27,509 nt of DNA from Zygnema cylindricum (taxonomy: Eukaryota > Streptophyta > Zygnematophyceae > Zygnematales > Zygnemataceae): NCBI GenBank assembly GCA_037447655.1, contig JBBHKE010000776.1:14000-41508 (forward strand), in the 5' to 3' direction. Within the stretch, counting starts at the first letter, position 1. Each line of letters begins with the position of its first letter. The notes under the pieces were generated by a model. The model had not been told where the DNA came from. It ran no database searches and saw only the letters and a list, made by a program, of their open reading frames with translations. The translations under genes were made by a program, and so were the position numbers. Below are positions 9,989 through 19,841 of the stretch, one piece after another.

Positions 9989-10564
9989 TGTATGAGGGAT
10001 TTGATTCTCCACGTTTATGGGCGTAAACGTGGACCGTCGGATGCATAATCGGATACACCATCGTCTAACACTTTCAGTTCCCAACAAGTGACCTGGAGTA
10101 GGTCAATTCTTAGCGCCTGAACGAGTAGCATCGTGCCTCGTGGAAAAGTGAACAAATATCCACGACGACCGCGCGACCAAGTGGGTACACGTCGCAAATG
10201 ACATGTGCCTTCCGCCAGGGAGGATGCGAGGGCACCGGAAGACGCAAAAAAATCTTTGGCGGATGATATTGTTTCACGCGATCCAATAACCATTTTGACA
10301 TTTTCGTACGCTTTACAAATCTTAAGTTTCGTCCGCTCGTACAGATTTTATTCAATACGTCGTACGAGTAACTTTTTACCTTAGCTGGTACGAATATGTG
10401 GTCACAATTTGCAGTCAGAGATTCTTTGAAGATTTCTAGAATTGTATTGTTCTATTACGTGGACCAATCAATTTTTGTCATGAAAATATAATGTCGGATA
10501 CTGACCCGACACAATGGAACGATGGCTTCAGTAAACGATTTTTTGACATTTATTGAGACCGCCT

Positions 10565-11309
10565 AATGGAACAACGCTCTAAGGGTGAAGTTCCATTACG
10601 ACAATGTAATCGTACGGCAAACATTACAGGATGCTACACTTTGAACGAAGTTCCATTGCGCAAAGTCTGTAATCCATGTGTTAGCAAAAGAATGGCGCCA
10701 CGTAGCTATAGATTTGCTATTGAAAATTTCCAATGATTTTAACACCGACCAAAAATCTCCATTTGCGTACCATATACGTGCGTACCAGGTCATTGTGCAA
10801 CACAACTTTTGTACTTTTTCCAGACGCCTTGTCAGATACCACCTCATTTTTTTAGGGTTCCTGTTTTTTCGCGTGACGAATGAGCGTTTCCAGAAATAGT
10901 GTGACGAATGGGCGCTAATAGAAATAGCGTCACGAAAGTGCGTTACGACATTTCGTTTGTATTTTCTGTGGATTTTTGAATGCGTATATCGTGTGCGAAA
11001 ATTTTGATTTTTTGTTGGTTGCTCGCTTGACACGTATGCTCATTATCCATCGTGTTGCGGCTCAAGTTTTTGTGTAATTGGTGATGTACCTCGCGAGGTA
11101 CATCACCAGTTACAGAAAATTTTGAAGCGAATGCTTCGTGAAAAAATATCCAACGACCTTTGTTAACTCCCAGACTTTTGGAGAATATTGGCAAGATTCT
11201 CTGTAATGTTGTTTTCCTAATAAAAACATAATAAGAGGTACGGCGTAGTACTGAGAGGTCATAATTTCTGTAAACAACCTCACTTTTCGTCTAATGGAAC
11301 TTCACCCTA
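10565..11309. repeat. Inverted repeat pair TAATGGAACTTCACCCT
   Basis: The plus-strand block AGGGTGAAGTTCCATTA ends at about 10598, and TAATGGAACTTCACCCT begins at about 11292. They form a 17-bp inverted pair about 700 bp apart, inside the large inverted-repeat element. A second TAATGGAAC at 10565 also gives a local hairpin with the first block. It could mark another small MITE, but flanking duplications are not evident. Confidence 0.5.
11080..11107. repeat. Perfect 28-bp palindrome
   Basis: The half-site is GGTGATGTACCTCG followed directly by its reverse complement. With one mismatch the symmetry extends to about 11075-11112. There is no spacer, so as DNA it could extrude a cruciform. It lies inside the large inverted-repeat element. 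Confidence 0.9.
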
Positions 11310-11610
11310 AGTCAAATGTGTGTGAACTACCTGCGCGCAACCATTTTAATTATATATGGCTGCCACGTTTTATTAAAGAAACCTGCGCCTACCGGGTGAA
11401 TTATATATGACGCTCAATGTTCAAAGCACGAAACTTTTTTAACCGCCGTTACAATATTTGCGAGTCAAAGTTGTTCGACGGATTGACTGTCTAATTTGAA
11501 CTTAAAGGTACGTAGCTTGTACAAAAATGTACTTCAAATGTACAATTTCTGACAACTACCTGCGCGCAGCAAAAATCGTCTCTGCAATCCTCTCTGCGAT
11601 TAGCAATTCC

Positions 11611-13020
11611 CAAAAAAAAAAGTTCACAAGTTCACATTCTGCGAATAGCTCGGTTCGGATTATATTTGTTAAGGATTATTTTGTATTTAAAACATCATTT
11701 CTCCGTACACGCTTGTCGGTTTATGGATCGGACGATTGTGATTCAAAGCCAAGATTCTCACCTTCCGATTGGTAGTCTCCATTGGAGAATCGGACAATTG
11801 TGTACAGATGAAAGATGTTTTAAGTGGAGAATTTTTTTAAAAAATAATAAACGGACGGACCAAAGGTTTCCCAGGATGACCGCGGTCAAAATTTTGGCCA
11901 CAAAGAATTCATCGTGGCCATGACAAAGAAAACGAAATCGACAAAATAAGTACAATTTTTTTTCCGGCTCTTTTTTGAGCGAATCAATTTCTTTTATTCG
12001 ATAAACAAAAAAAAATTACAGAATTTTAACGGGCAGGTTTGGATTTTCCTGTTTCCTAGTTTTGTCTGTATATATCTCGTGGAAGAAAACATGCGTCCCA
12101 CTTTTTTCCCGACGGCTATCCCTGTGATTGAGCTTTTGTGGACCTATTTTGTCGGTATTCCAAACTTGTAATCTTAGTGTATGCCCTCATGTACTTGTAA
12201 TTTAGCGAACTTACTTTGTATTTAAGCGCGGATCCGCTGGACCCGGTTTTCAAGTGTCCCTATGTCTGTAAGGACGAAATCGTAACTTACGCTTGTGACG
12301 ATTGTATACGTCGACAATACTTGTGAAGGCTGTTAACGTCTGCAATCTGAGGTGCATGTTATTTTTTTGAACTGCTTTGTGACGTCGCATGTCTTACCGT
12401 GACATTGCAGTTGTACCACATTCCAGCCTGTGCAGTTTCACGTTGAAGAATATGCGATTTGCCTTCGCGTCGCCTGTCTGGTCGACGTGAAATGGCATCG
12501 TAATTTTGAAACCCCTGCGAAAAAAAAAATCCTATCTAGACGAAAACGGACAAACCAAACAAATTGTGTACTTTTATTTGTCGTATTGAACGCAAACAGA
12601 CAAAACATAGCGAATTCTATACTTTTCTTTGTCCTTGGAAATTGTATGAAAATTGTCGAAAAATTAGGGCACGTGCGAATACATGTTCCCATTTGTTTAT
12701 CGAAAATACCTAGTATTAAAACACATCGCGCATGTGTTTTAAACCTAAGGTTGAAGATGACGTTTTTTGTCGTGGAAGTGGGTCGAAAAACACAAGACGA
12801 CACATTTTCGTACATCCTAAGTTCGAGGATGACGCAAATTGTACTCTACAAATTTGCGATTACTTCGTACGGTTGCAACTTAGGCAATACAACGCTAAGT
12901 TTTACAGGAAAACGACAAAAAAAAAACCCTTACTTAGGCACATGGGGACATACCCTTAGCTGACCCTTCTATCAAAGAAATTGTCGGGTACTGTACTATC
13001 GTTTAATGGAATTTGTATTT
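11611..13020. other. Unannotated stretch, no recognised gene
   Basis: The longest frame is 177 codons on plus (12430-12963) and resembles nothing I know. A block near 11690-11715 (ACATCATTTCTCCGTACACG) is loosely repeated at about 14528-14553, hinting at shared repeat ancestry. Near 12225-12245 a TATTTAAG motif stands just before GCGGATCCGC; a promoter is possible but unsupported. Confidence 0.4.
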
Positions 13021-13028
13021 ATTATTAC

Positions 13029-13286
13029 CATAGTTCAAAAGTAGGTGAAAGTAGGCCCATACAATATGCCTATTATATGCAAAACATACAATATGACCTT
13101 AAGACCCATATTATATTCGGACCTATTCAGACCAATTAAAACATTCGGACCAAAAAAAATTATTTTCACCATCAGATTCGGACAATCGGACAGATCTAAG
13201 AAGATCACATGAAAAGCCCAAAACACAACTTACGATAAAAGCGCCGACCAAAGGCCTACCATAAAAACGCCTACTTTTGAACTATG
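13029..13286. mobile_element. hAT-type MITE, 258 bp, with 8-bp target duplication
   Basis: The left end is CATAGTTCAAAAGTAGG and the right end (13270-13286) is its exact reverse complement, 17 bp. The element is flanked on both sides by ATTATTAC (13021-13028 and 13287-13294), a perfect 8-bp direct duplication. CA...TG ends with an 8-bp duplication are the signature of hAT superfamily elements. It is AT-rich and encodes nothing, so it would depend on a transposase elsewhere. Confidence 0.92.
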
Positions 13287-13294
13287 ATTATTAC

Positions 13295-13714
13295 CTTGTT
13301 GTACTATTTAGGTTTTTGTTTTAAAAAAATAAACATTTTCTCGGACATTTTATAAAATATTATCGAAGAGTATAAGAATAAACACTAATCGTTCGATTCT
13401 TCTTTATTTCAGCCTCCGCGAAGCTCTGTAAGCAATGCCGAAGCTTTGGAAGCGCGCGTTCGAAAAGCGTGCAACGCGGGTTCTGAAGCTTCTGACGAGG
13501 TCCGGAGGTGCTTAGCACAACTTTGAAATGTGACGAACCAAAAAGGAGGTGCGACGCACCGCGGAGCGTAAGCTCCGCGATTCGCCGATTTTTTTTTTTA
13601 TTTGCTACATTTTTTAGGTCGCAAGTACGAAGCGACGACCGACAAGAGCCGCGATACCCTTCGGCGATACGCCATGGGACGCACCATTTGTCCACCCGCG
13701 CTTGTACTGCATAT
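13295..13714. other. Spacer with GC-rich hairpin-forming sequence
   Basis: From about 13410 the composition becomes richer in G+C, with repeated GAAGCT motifs. There is a perfect hairpin at 13560-13579 (CGCGGAGC, loop GTAA, GCTCCGCG). No recognised gene; the frames here overlap on both strands without family resemblance. Confidence 0.5.
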
Positions 13715-14495
13715 TACACCGTGTATCTCTATTAGGGTAACCTTCTATCAGGCGAAAAGCGGGGTTGTTTACTGGAGAAGGTACCTTCCGTACTAAGCCG
13801 TACTGTTTTTTTTTTTTTTGCCAAAACATGTTTACTATAAATTCGTATAGATTCTCCAGACTTTTTGGCGAAAACTCCCACCGTCCGATTTTGAATTCTC
13901 GACGCAAACGCCTCTTCTATACAGTACCTGGCGAGTCTCCTCCGACTGTCCTCAAGAGGAAACTTTGCGCTTACTAGACGCGTGTATTAGTCCACTTGTA
14001 AAATCAAAGTCGATCCACGGCCGACGTGAAGTTATAAACTTACATGTGGCAAATGGCGTGTACCTTTTGACGTCGAAAACACCATTTTCGACGACAGAAT
14101 GTTGTAGGACATCTTTTCACGCCTCCGCTATAAAAATGCACAATTAAGTACAAACAAAAACTTGGTTGTAGGACATCCTTCTTTATGAATTTGCAAAATC
14201 AAGTACAATACAGTACATGCCATCTCCTCCATTTTCGTTCTGGTTAAACATAAGCGTCACGCTACTAGATTTTTTAATCGGCATCCGCCTGTACAGATAC
14301 GCAGTCAAAATTCTGTACTTTTTGAAACTTTCAATAATGCGGTCGGCTCATCAGGATCTTACGTGGTACCAATTGAAATCTAACACGTAAGCAATTTTTG
14401 CTTTACTGCCACGACTTGAGGGAAAAAAAGTTACAAATTTTAAAGCCGATGAACGTGACCGTACAAATACTAGGAAAGCTTGATAGAAGGTTACC
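13715..14495. mobile_element. Inverted-repeat element related to MITEs A and B
   Basis: The left end reads TACACCGTGTATCTCTATTA then GGGTAACC, close to the ends of the MITEs at 8883 and 9432. The block GGTAACCTTCTATCA (13736-13750) is exactly inverted at 14481-14495. The right side does not show a matching CGGTGTA terminus, so the right boundary is uncertain and the copy may be truncated or rearranged. No coding sequence is recognised. Confidence 0.5.
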
Positions 14496-14592
14496 ATTAG
14501 TGTTAATAATTTTTACGCCATTTAAAAACATCTTTTCTCCATACACACTTGTCCAGTTTTCAATTTGAGACCGCCAATTGGAAGCTGAGAAT

Positions 14593-14716
14593 TGTAGAAA
14601 CTAATGGTTTTATTAGTATTTTCTAGGTCTGAAAAGAAATATAGAAGTCGAGGCAGTCTATCTCTAACTTCTCTCTCCAACTCTCAAACTTGTCGCAGTC
14701 ACTGAGAAATTGGAGT
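14593..14716 (+). mobile_element. Detached copia LTR 5'-end (U3) fragment
   Basis: This segment begins TGTAGAAACTAATGG. It matches the first roughly 120 bp of the copia 3' LTR (20891 downward on minus) with no mismatch I can see until GAGAAATT, after which the sequences part. It has the opposite orientation to the nested copia element. It includes the part of the LTR that is missing from that element's 5' LTR. No second half of an LTR follows, so it is a truncated copy or a moved piece. Confidence 0.85.
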
Positions 14717-15194
14717 GTACTGAACTGAACTTTACTATACTGTAGTTAGCTGCTATTTTCGATGTGACGAAAGGAACAATCAAGGGAACACGCAGCTTCG
14801 CTGCGCAACTTTGGCATACGACCGAAAGAAGCGCGAAACGCCTTAGCAGGCGAAACCGGTTCTCGAGGCTATGCCCCGGTGTGACGTCACGTCAACCGAC
14901 AACGCAGGTACTATAGTTAGCTTTTCCTAGGGTTTGTTAGGGTTTCATACGGTTTTAAGCTCCCATGGAGTCGAAGTCACGTCTATCGACGGCGCAGATT
15001 CGCTGCGTAAGACTTTGGCCAGCCAGTAAATTATCATCGACCTCCACCAACTTTAAGGAGGACGCTAGGAAGCTACATTAAAGTAAACAAACCGTGTGTA
15101 AACGTCCACTTGGAAAGAAATGATATGTGTCACGATTAGCACCCAATTGTTTTTTTTTTTTAACTCTGTAGTGATCTTGTGACTTATGAATAGG
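14717..15194. other. Unannotated spacer with two similar hairpins
   Basis: No recognised gene. Two related hairpin-forming sequences occur, CGCAGCTTCGCTGCG at 14791-14805 and GCGCAGATTCGCTGCG at 14992-15007. Both are followed by a CTTTGG-containing stretch, and a TGACGTCA palindrome lies at about 14882. This suggests an internally duplicated repeat of unknown type. Confidence 0.45.
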
Positions 15195-15307
15195 TGGATG
15201 CAAAACTGCTAAAAGATCTTTTGCCAAAGAATTTTTTGTTACGCTCATTTGGATGCAAATCTGCTAAAAGATATTTTGCCATTAAATGTCTAGTTACGTT
15301 CCATTTG
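15195..15307. repeat. 56-57 bp tandem duplication
   Basis: Two head-to-tail copies begin GGATGCAAA at 15195 and 15251 and share CTGCTAAAAGAT and TTTTGCCA, with about a dozen differences. The duplication abuts the LTR that starts at 15315. Confidence 0.75.
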
Positions 15308-15314
15308 TCTGCTT

Positions 15315-15611
15315 TGTCGAGCGTGCCCGAGAATCCCAGGGAAGGGCCCACAGCCCGGGGTAGTTGGCCTCGGATTCCTGCAAAGAACCCCCCCCCCCCC
15401 CCCCAAATGGGAAAGGCTTCCCAGAATAATGATCATGCCCCCTGCTGACCCCCCATCCTTCCCATAGATATGCATGCAAAGATAGGAGAGACGCCAGAAC
15501 CGGGAGTAGGAGGAAGTGAATGGGGGGGGCGAAGGGATCTCCTTTCCCTATTCCTTTCCCATTAGGCCAGGGAAAGGGATTTGGGTTCTTGGTAATCGGG
15601 TCGGTATTCCA
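15315..15611 (-). mobile_element. Gypsy-type LTR copy (solo or truncated), 297 bp
   Basis: This segment is about 95% identical by eye to 16787-17080 and, like it, is bounded by TG and CA. On the minus strand it starts TGGAATACCGACCCG and ends CTCGACA. It contains a C homopolymer on plus at about 15380-15402. No polypurine tract precedes it and no 5-bp duplication is visible around it. It is therefore either a solo LTR with an eroded duplication or the remnant of a second insertion. Confidence 0.75.
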
Positions 15612-16786
15612 ATCTCACGGGAAGTCAATAGCATTTGTTCCCTCCAAACCCACTGTTTCGATACAAGGAAGTGGCAGTTTTACTCCGAGGAGTTCACGCC
15701 AAAGCAAAAGAAATTACAAGCGAATACACAAATGCACTACCACGTGGACACATAGAAATAAATAGGAATGGCTGTTTCAGATTTAACATTATCACCTTGA
15801 CCACAGAAATAAAATATAAGATGGAAGATATAAAAGATGGCGAAGCAAGCTTAACATACCCCGGCAATTTACGAGGACAAAGAGACAAGGGCGAACTCTC
15901 TCCCCATGGTAGTGTAAATAGGTATGGTACTATTTCAACCCTCGGTGTCCGCAGTTCGGAACTGGCCAGACTCTTCTCAGTTTCAAGCAGCGAAAGATTC
16001 GAAAATCACCCAAAGGGACGATAGTGCCAACTACCAGCCCGAACTATGATTCCCACAATGGACCGATCCAAAACAAAGATGGCAATAGAGTCAAACAAAA
16101 CAAAGATTCTTCCAAAAGAAAGTTTGTTGGATTTTTTGAGGGTTTTCACAGGAGACAATACTGAAAAGCAACCTGTCTCCTTCGGCCCCAAGTGCCTTAT
16201 ACAACAAAAGCTTGTCCAGTTTCAGGTCCAAAAGTCAAACCTACGCTATTAGCCAATGAGCGGCCAGCAACGGCAACCGAACTGACATAAGACAAAATAA
16301 TGTGTACTACACTTGGGGCAAAAAGTTCGACCTCTGATTACGGCTAGATCTGCGGCCAGAAGTTATTATTTGTTCCATAGTTTTTAAGACAAAGTACTAA
16401 AAGGACACGGAAGTGCCAAGCATTGACTTAATGTAATAAATGAACCACTGGTCAGCTGAACCTGAACTAAATTGCTAAAGGCAGCTAACAGCATAATCTA
16501 GATCACATTTTGGAAGTCTACGTGGCAATCCACAATGTACCCCCCACTAGGGCTGGTGGAAGCTAGTGCTATGTAACGGAACTGCGATCTTTCAGACGGT
16601 AGATTTTTGTCGTCCGGCATCCGTTAGGAAGGAAATAAAGTGCGTCTTGATCCGTAGAGGAAAAACTATAATCCTTTCGGCTGGTTGTGCTTGCTTCTCC
16701 GTAATCTGAGAACAGTACGGGTAGGAAGGGTACAGAAATCCTCGGTTATAAAAATGGGTGCCTGAAAAGCACTCGAGCTTGACAAC
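15612..16786. other. 1.2-kb stretch between two LTR copies
   Basis: The longest frame is a 129-codon plus-strand frame (15635-16024) that I cannot assign to any family. The strand opposite carries only short frames. Neither a primer-binding site after 16787 (minus) nor a polypurine tract before 15611 is evident, so this is not clearly the inside of a small LTR element. It may be host sequence or a deleted retroelement body. Confidence 0.4.
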
Positions 16787-17080
16787 TGTCGAGCGTGCCT
16801 GAGAATCCCTAGGGAAGGGCCCACAGCCCGGGGTAGTTGGCCTCGGATTCCTGCAAAGAACCCCCCCCCCCCCAAATGGGAAAGGCTTCCCAGAATAATG
16901 ATCATGCCCCCTGCTGACCCCCTATCCTTCCCATAGATATGCATGCAAAGATAGGAGAGACGCCAGAACCGGGAGTAGGAGAAAGTGCATAGGGGGGGCG
17001 AAAGGATCTCCTTTCCCCCTTCCTTTCCCATTAGGCCAGGGAAAGGGATTTAGGTTCTCGGTAATCGGGTCGGTCCTCCA
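16787..17080 (-). mobile_element. 3' LTR of the Ty3/gypsy element, 294 bp
   Basis: On the minus strand it starts TGGAGGACCGACCCG right after the polypurine tract and ends CTCGACA at 16787. Position downstream of the integrase/PHD coding region and orientation fit the 3' LTR. It is short for a gypsy LTR but is bounded on both sides by the limits of similarity with the 15315-15611 copy. Confidence 0.8.
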
Positions 17081-17081
17081 A

Positions 17082-17096
17082 TTTCCCCCCCTCTTA
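17082..17096 (-). other. Gypsy polypurine tract
   Basis: The minus strand reads AAGAGGGGGGGAAA immediately before the LTR start at 17080. A purine run at this place primes plus-strand DNA synthesis in LTR retrotransposons. Confidence 0.8.
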
Positions 17097-17124
17097 GTCA
17101 GCCTTGACTAAGAAAAAGAAGTAG

Positions 17125-17334
17125 TTACCCGCCCAATTCACAGTTCCCGCAGAACCATGGACTAGGGGATGGAGAGCGTGATTCCCACGAGGAGGGGAGA
17201 CAAGCTGGATGCCAACAGTGGCCGCACTGATTGTAGACCAAGATGTCGTGTTGCTGGGAGGACAGGTTACATGATGAAAAACAGAAAGGGGGATCGGCAA
17301 AGTAAGTCATGTGGAATGTGGGTTCGTCTTCCAA
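17125..17334 (-). pseudogene. PHD-finger-like C-terminal extension of gypsy integrase
   Basis: After the integrase C-terminal segment (GVLTLEGKDGRR, NVAPCHL), the next frame shows a Cys/His array. It begins with Cys near CNLSSQQHD, then QCGHCWHPACL, then WFCGNC at the end. The spacing resembles a Cys4-His-Cys3 PHD finger, including the Trp before the last Cys pair. PHD fingers bind histone H3 tails, so in an integrase it could bias target choice, as chromodomains do in chromoviruses. A stop codon separates it from the integrase frame here, so in this copy it is probably not translated in fusion. The first Cys pair is not clear. Confidence 0.6.
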
Positions 17335-17339
17335 TCCTC

Positions 17340-18425
17340 AAAGATGGCAAGGAGCCACATTGATCTGATTCTCTTTAATTCTTCGGCCATCTTTCCCCTC
17401 CAAAGTCAGAACTCCCTTGTTTGAGACTTCCACCACTTTCAAAATCACCCACCTGGCAGAAATGTCAAGCGTGTCGTTTTTCTATTGCATTCGATATACA
17501 AAATCTCTCGGCATAAACCGTTGCTGTCTGGGCACATAATCCCTGTTCCAGCGCTGGGAATACCACAATTGATCCCGGGTTGTGCCGCCTGTAAATTCCC
17601 CATGGCAAGAGGCATCTCTCGGTGGAAGATCTTGGCACGATCGGCAATCAGTTTTTCGACAGTCCCTTTGTGATCCATTTCCGGGAGGACCACAGCTTGG
17701 GTCGAGGCAGCCCCGGGCAGAATGGGATGCTGTCCGAATAAGTTGAAGTAAGGACTATAGGAGTGGAGGGAATCGTGTCTGCTGAATAAGTATCCCATGG
17801 CAATCAAAGGCACCCTTTTGTCCCATTCTCCCAAGTCCTCTTCCACGGCATATTTCCGTAGTGACCGCTTCACTGTTTGTACGCACCTTTCGGCCAAATC
17901 GTCGGCTTGAGGGTGGTCGCGACTGGTAAGTCGATGGTCGATGAGGCATTTCTCCAAAAGATTGGTAAATTCTCCGGCGAATTTCGATCCCTGGTCTGTC
18001 AAAACCTCTGCTGGCGCTCCAAATTGTGACAGGATCCTCTGCAAGAAAGCGTCGGCGATGGACTATGACTCCTTTCGCGGCAGAACCACTAGCTCTATCC
18101 ATTTTTTGAAATGTTCAATCATGACCAGGACGAAATGATTCCCACGTCTGCTGGTCGAAAGAGGTCCGAAAAGATCCAAAGACCACCGATAAAACATCCC
18201 CCGGATAGGGAGATAATGCAGCTCAGTCCCGCCCTTTTTGTTAAAGAAGGCCTTAACTCGATCGCAGAAAGAGCAAGTTTGTACAATTCGGTTGACTTGG
18301 GCCCGCAACCCGTGCCACCAATACGAGCCTATAACTAGGGAAGTGGTCCGCTTCTGCCCGAAGTGTCCGCATTGATTGTGGAGATTAGTTATCAGAGTTT
18401 CTCGATGTGATGGGGGAGGAACCAC
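17340..18425 (-). pseudogene. Gypsy integrase (one in-frame stop)
   Basis: The zinc-binding HHCC region is visible (LHNQCGHFG and CSFCDRVK). The catalytic core follows with Asp in SLDLFGPL, Asp in LTDQGSKF and Glu in DLAERCVQTVKRSL, the expected D,D,E set. Both halves are in the same frame, separated only by a TAG at 18063-18065 just before SIADAFLQRI. The C-terminal part ends in NVAPCHL. The enzyme would insert the element's DNA copy into the nuclear genome. A 162-bp segment of this region (17858-18019) is duplicated at 26183-26344. Confidence 0.85.
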
Positions 18426-18719
18426 TTTCCTCGTACCGTCTGACCATTTCTGGAGGAGAGCACCTCAGTCCCATTCATACGTCGCCATCCGGGTCTGCAC
18501 TCGGGACAATTAAACTCCAGCCAAATGGGGAAGAGGCGATCCCTGCTGGATGGATTGGAGAGCCTCGGAGTCGTTCTAGATGTCTTTCCGTCCGGCTCCA
18601 ATGGGTGCCTGCCCCTCAACATCTGCTGCAAAGGTGGACAGTTCCCCCCCCAGATGGAGGAAGCCAAATTAAGGCGGAGGATGCTCGAATGAGTCCCAAA
18701 CTGATTTTCGGGTCTTCGT

Positions 18720-19200
18720 CATGCCGAGCGCCGGTGGCATCTAGTGTAGAAGGATCAGGTTTTCGGCTAAGCTCGTCTGCATTCCCATGGATTTCTCCTA
18801 CCTAGTTAACGATGCTGAAATCATATTCCTGTAGGATAAGCACGTATCTTGCGAGTTTGCCGGTCAACTTATTATTCTCCATGATCCATTTCAAGGGTTG
18901 GTGGTCAGTTATCAGTGTGAAAGGGACCCCGTACAAATAAGGCCTGAAATACTGAATGGCCCACACAGCTGCCAAAAGCTCCCCATTGTAATTGCTATAA
19001 TTCCCCTCAGCTCGGTTGTTGCTCCGGCTAGCATAAGCCACCACATACTCGGCTCCGGCGTCGTCAACTTGGGCCAAAACCGCTCCCAATCCAAACCTGC
19101 TCTAATCAGTGTAAAGAAGGAAAGGTCTTTGGTGATTTGGCATCCGGAGCACTGGGTGTTGCTTCAGGGCATCTTTCAAGAACCGGAAAGAGATCTGCTG
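18720..19200 (-). pseudogene. Gypsy RNase H domain with in-frame TAG codons
   Basis: Readable motifs are GLGAVLAQVDD, VVAYASR, NYNGELLAAVWA and LITDHQPLKW, typical of the gypsy RNase H that degrades the RNA strand during reverse transcription. The first catalytic segment reads YTD then TAG (19102-19104), where a Trp or similar residue is expected. A second TAG (18802-18804) interrupts the tether before GEIHGNADELSR. Frame is otherwise preserved across both stops. Confidence 0.8.
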
Positions 19201-19221
19201 TTCCTCGGCCCACAGCCATTC

Positions 19222-19841
19222 TTAATCTTTCCGCAATAGCTTATTTAGGGTCTGGGCGTGACTACTGAACTCAGGAATAAACCTGCGATAGTAGTTGGCC
19301 AAGCCGAGAAAGGTGCGCAAGGATAATATGTCCTGCAGGGGAGGAAGAGCCTCAAGGGCTGCAACCTTAACAATATGGGGACCCACTGTCACAAGAGTCA
19401 CCTCATGTCTGGGTAAATAATTTTCTGCACCCCAAAAATACCCTTGCCCGGGTGACATTTCAAGCCCGCTGCTTAAACGGCCCGGAGAATGATCTGGATA
19501 TGTTCCAGGTGTTCTTCAAAGGTCTTGGAGAATATTATCACATCATCGATGTAGCATCGTGCAGAATCGATTCCTCCGAGTGCTTCGTCCATGGCCTGTT
19601 GGAAATTGGCTGGTGCATTCTTCAGTCCGAAGGGCATATAAATCCACTCATAAAGTCTAGATTTGGCCCAGAATGCCGTTCTCTCCCGGTGTTTTGGTTC
19701 CATGGCAATCTTGTGAAATCCATTCTTCATATCCAGTGTGGAGAAGATGGTGGCCCCGGCAAGAGAGTCGAAAATCTTTTCCGGGGTTGGCATTGGATAC
19801 GGTCAAAAATGGTGGTCGTGTTCAGCATGCGGTAATCCCCA
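19222..19841 (-). pseudogene. Gypsy reverse transcriptase, palm and thumb (3' part)
   Basis: The segment begins at GDYRMLNTTT directly after the copia LTR, then MPTPEKIFDSLAGATIFSTLD, FGLKNAPANFQQAMDEAL and the catalytic YIDD box, followed by FLGLANYYRRFIPEF of the thumb. A one-base frameshift lies between DYRMLN and PMPTPE (about 19793), and another break separates the palm from the thumb near 19460. The residues just before GDYR were lost at the copia insertion. Confidence 0.88.

Larger units (their letters stand above)
8599..11610. mobile_element. DNA transposon-like unit with about 285-bp terminal inverted repeats
   Basis: The left arm (8599-8884) is matched in reverse complement by the right arm (about 11329-11610). 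Both begin GGAATTGCTAATCGCAGAG and share long blocks such as TTAAGTTCAAATTAGAC and TGTAACGGCGGTTAAAAAAG, with small indels. Similarity stops at the outer ends. Outside lie A runs (8589-8596 and 11612-11621) that could be a target duplication but cannot be delimited. Arms this long are typical of Mutator-like elements, so a non-autonomous MULE is the best guess. No transposase is visible inside; a 145-codon minus-strand frame at 10596-11033 is unrecognised. Two MITEs sit just inside the left arm. Confidence 0.75.

Noticed and set aside
12430-12963. 177-codon plus-strand frame as a host gene
   Set aside because: No recognisable motif, overlaps an equally long antisense frame, and lies in repeat-rich DNA.
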